Below, piece after piece: positions 30,777 through 32,583 of a stretch of DNA of 32,583 bases. A model generated the notes under the pieces. That model was not told the DNA's origin. It did no database searches and was given only the letters and a program-made list of their open reading frames with translations. Source of the stretch: Planctomycetia bacterium (GTDB taxonomy: Bacteria; Planctomycetota; PLA2; JAEUHO01); the NCBI GenBank assembly GCA_016795345.1, contig JAEUHO010000426.1, positions 1 through 32,583 of the forward strand, given 5' to 3'. The position numbers were made by a program, and so were the translations under genes. How positions within the stretch are numbered: position 1 is the stretch's first letter; each line of letters starts with the position of its first letter.

Positions 30777-30804
30777 CGCCGACGCGGGACGTCGTCCGCC
30801 CCGT

Positions 30805-30829
30805 GGGCCCGGGCCGCGCGCCCGGGCCC
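30805..30829. terminator. Bidirectional terminator hairpin
   Basis: GGGCCCGGGC, loop CGCGC, GCCCGGGCCC: a perfect 10-bp stem (12 with flanking pairs) in the 65-bp gap between the stops at 30776 and 30842. No T-run on either side. Confidence 0.6.
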
Positions 30830-30841
30830 GCGGGGGCCCGC

Positions 30842-32491
30842 TCACCTCATCACGGAGCGGAGCAGGAGCCGGTGCGGCGGGACGGGGTCCTTCGGCGCGT
30901 CCATCGGGACCGCGGAGCGCTCGTCGCCGGCCTGGTGGTCGATCCAGAGGTCCACGGGGCGGATCACCGCGCGCGCGTCGTCCCACCCGACGATCAGTTG
31001 CACCTGCAGGCGGGACCGGTCGACGCGGTACCAGGTGTTGCCCTGACGGCGCCACATCGTCTCGCGGCGCCACGCGCTCGACGGGATCCGCGTCGCGAGC
31101 ACGACGGCGTCGGGCTGGAGGCGCTTCCACGCCGCGGCGGCCTCGGCCTCGAGCGCGGCGCGGTCGGCCCCCGCGTACGCGTCCGGCGGGAGGACGTTGG
31201 CCTCGACGATCTTCGCGGCGAGCGACGCCTGCGTGGTCGCGAGGTCGGCCTTCGCCTTCGCGAGCCGCTCCGCGGCGGCCGCGCCCGCCTTCGCGTCGAG
31301 GGCCGACAGGAGGACCACCTCGCCCTCGACCACGTCCACCTGCTGCGGGATGCCGCCGCCGAAGAACGCGGGCTTCTCCTCCTTCACCGCGGTCTCGACG
31401 AGGCGCCCGAGGGCCGCGAACGCCGCGTCCACGGCCGCGGGCGCCGCCGCGCGCTGCGCGTCCGTCGCGGCGCCGAACCTCGCGAGCGCCTCGCCGCAGA
31501 ACCGCGCCGCGCCCTCGACCCGGCGCCCGTCGTCGGTCCGCTGCCGGACGAGCGCGGCGTACGCCTTCACGAGCCGCTCGTGCTCCGCGACCGCCGCGGG
31601 CAGCTCCGCCACCAGCGCGGCCGCGCGGCGGCGGTCGCCGCCGAACGTGTTCGCGGGGTCGCCGTAGGCCTGCCCGAGCTCCTGCAGGCGGCGGACGTCC
31701 GCGTCGAGCGTCGGATGGGTCGCGGGATCCACGAGCACCTGCAGGCGCTCATGGAGCGGCTTCAGCTTCGCCTCGGAGGTCGCGAGCGACGCGAGGCCCG
31801 CCGCGAGCTCGTCGCGCGCGGCCTTCACGCCCGCGCCGTCGGCGGGCAGCGGGTCGAGGTGCGCGCGGGCCTGCGCCGCGCGTTCGCGCGCCTTCGCGAC
31901 GGTGTTCAGGGCGGCGGCGATGCGGCGGTGATCGAGCGCGTCCGGGTCGGCGGCGGCCGCGGCCTCCTTCGCGACCTCGTCCACCGCGGCCGCGAGCCCG
32001 ACCACCTCGCGGACGTGGAACGTCCCGTCGGCGAGCGCCTTCGCCTGGACGTGGTCGAGCTTCGTGCCCGCCCCCGTCGCGGGGGCGGCGGGCGCCGCGC
32101 CCATGCGGGCCTCGAGGGCCGCGATCGAGGCCGCCGCGGCGTCGAGGCGCCCGACCAGCGCCGCGACGTCGGCGTGGTCGGCGGGCAACGCGCGCAGGGC
32201 CTCGCGTGCCTGGGGCACCAGGCTCGCCGGCGAAGCGAGGCGCGTCTGGACGAGCCGCGCCTTCGCGGGCGGGATGCGGCCGTCGCCCGGGCCCGCGGCC
32301 TGCTGCGCGAGCGTGACGTTCGTCTCGATCTGCTTCACCGACGCGGCGAGCGCGGCGAGCCGCTGCTGCTGCGCCGCGTCGAGGTCGCCGGCGACGGCCG
32401 AGGGCGCGGCGACCGCGGCGACGACGGCGAGCACCGCCACGGCGAGGGCCGCGGCACGACGGGGACGACGGGAACGGGCCTCGGGAGCCAT
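30842..32491 (-). CDS. Exported long alpha-helical protein, unknown
   Basis: This encodes 549 residues. A signal peptide (RPRRAAALAVAVLAVVAAVA, cleaved near AVAG) is followed by about 420 residues of Ala/Leu/Arg/Glu-rich helix likely to form coiled coils (DAAQQQRLAALAASVKQIETNV, AALVGRLDAAAASIAALEARM, ERLAKAKADLATTQASLAAKI). The last 100 residues change character: IPSSAWRRETMWRRQGNTWYRVDRSRLQVQLIVGWDDARAVIRPVDLWIDHQAG, a compact strand-rich end that may be the active or binding part. No known family is recognised. ATG at 32491 follows GAGGTGACC. A promoter TTGTCG-18-TATCGT precedes it. Confidence 0.82.
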   Translation of the reverse strand: MAPEARSRRPRRAAALAVAVLAVVAAVAAPSAVAGDLDAAQQQRLAALAASVKQIETNVTLAQQAAGPGDGRIPPAKARLVQTRLASPASLVPQAREALRALPADHADVAALVGRLDAAAASIAALEARMGAAPAAPATGAGTKLDHVQAKALADGTFHVREVVGLAAAVDEVAKEAAAAADPDALDHRRIAAALNTVAKARERAAQARAHLDPLPADGAGVKAARDELAAGLASLATSEAKLKPLHERLQVLVDPATHPTLDADVRRLQELGQAYGDPANTFGGDRRRAAALVAELPAAVAEHERLVKAYAALVRQRTDDGRRVEGAARFCGEALARFGAATDAQRAAAPAAVDAAFAALGRLVETAVKEEKPAFFGGGIPQQVDVVEGEVVLLSALDAKAGAAAAERLAKAKADLATTQASLAAKIVEANVLPPDAYAGADRAALEAEAAAAWKRLQPDAVVLATRIPSSAWRRETMWRRQGNTWYRVDRSRLQVQLIVGWDDARAVIRPVDLWIDHQAGDERSAVPMDAPKDPVPPHRLLLRSVMR

Positions 32492-32508
32492 GGTCACCTC
32501 GGCCCGCG

Positions 32509-32538
32509 ACGATACCGGGCACGCGGCGATCCCGACAA
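32509..32538 (-). promoter_or_regulatory. Sigma-70-like promoter for the helical exported protein
   Basis: On minus: TTGTCG (32538-32533), an 18-nt spacer and TATCGT (32514-32509), 17 nt before the ATG. Nothing else is seen from here to the window end. Confidence 0.45.
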
Positions 32539-32583
32539 CCTCCCCACCGCGCACGGCGACCCGCGCGCCACGCGTCGGTCGCG

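Noticed and set aside
31788-31800. GACGCGAGGCCCG inside the helical exported protein gene
   Set aside because: It matches the repeat arm over 13 bases but encodes GLAS in a regular helix with preferred codons; no partner arm or longer identity, so chance is likely.

Overview
The window is a G+C-rich chromosomal stretch (roughly three quarters G+C by eye). It is packed with short operons on both strands and has no rRNA, recognisable tRNA, CRISPR array, insertion sequence or phage gene. Several gene types point to a deep-branching Planctomycetota or a similar lineage: an ECF sigma factor fused through a membrane helix to a large beta-sandwich region, membrane proteins ending in a 'LR-x5-G-x-FP' pseudopilin-like segment, carboxypeptidase-regulatory-like proteins, and a MauG-type dihaem lipoprotein. 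This placement is inferred from gene content, not from a marker gene.

Layout. 1-4,003: the end of an unknown gene, a PH/GRAM-like protein, an AHSA1-type SRPBCC protein apparently starting at CTG, a small secreted protein, an OsmC protein, a GyrI-like effector-binding protein and an exported DUF6265 protein. 4,089-7,396 (minus): a polytopic membrane protein, a DinB-like protein and cardiolipin synthase. 7,500-10,634 (minus): the ECF sigma/membrane fusion. 10,844-13,908 (minus): a three-gene surface-glycan operon with UDP-galactopyranose mutase. 14,005-18,001: a VOC protein, then transaldolase and glucose-6-phosphate isomerase on plus, meeting a ROK glucokinase-like gene on minus. 18,167-19,722 (minus): the RNA ligase RtcB, translationally coupled to an RbfA-like KH protein and preceded by a 480-bp gene-free stretch with a strong sigma-70-like promoter. 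20,203-25,109 (minus): two membrane-anchored proteins, one of them like the SecD periplasmic domain, and a two-gene ABC exporter. 25,281-32,491: a secreted Asp-box beta-propeller, a membrane-anchored protein, a MauG-like lipoprotein and a long helical exported protein.

The most striking feature not explained by genes is a dispersed palindromic repeat. Its core arm is GGGAC(C)GCGAGGCCCG, and the full form is two arms of 17-19 bp around an 8-nt loop. I count about 17 arms. Most lie within about 50 bp downstream of a stop codon, and three are fused to the stop codon itself. Four copies are read in frame inside genes as linkers or tails. Two copies share an identical 35-bp stretch in direct orientation on either side of the rbfA-like/rtcB unit.

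Gene expression signals are also consistent. Most isolated transcription units have a TAnnnT -10-like hexamer, usually without a good -35. Several genes start at GGAG-N5-6-(C)CATG. Three genes without a Shine-Dalgarno have the -10-like box exactly 6 nt before ATG, as expected for leaderless mRNAs.
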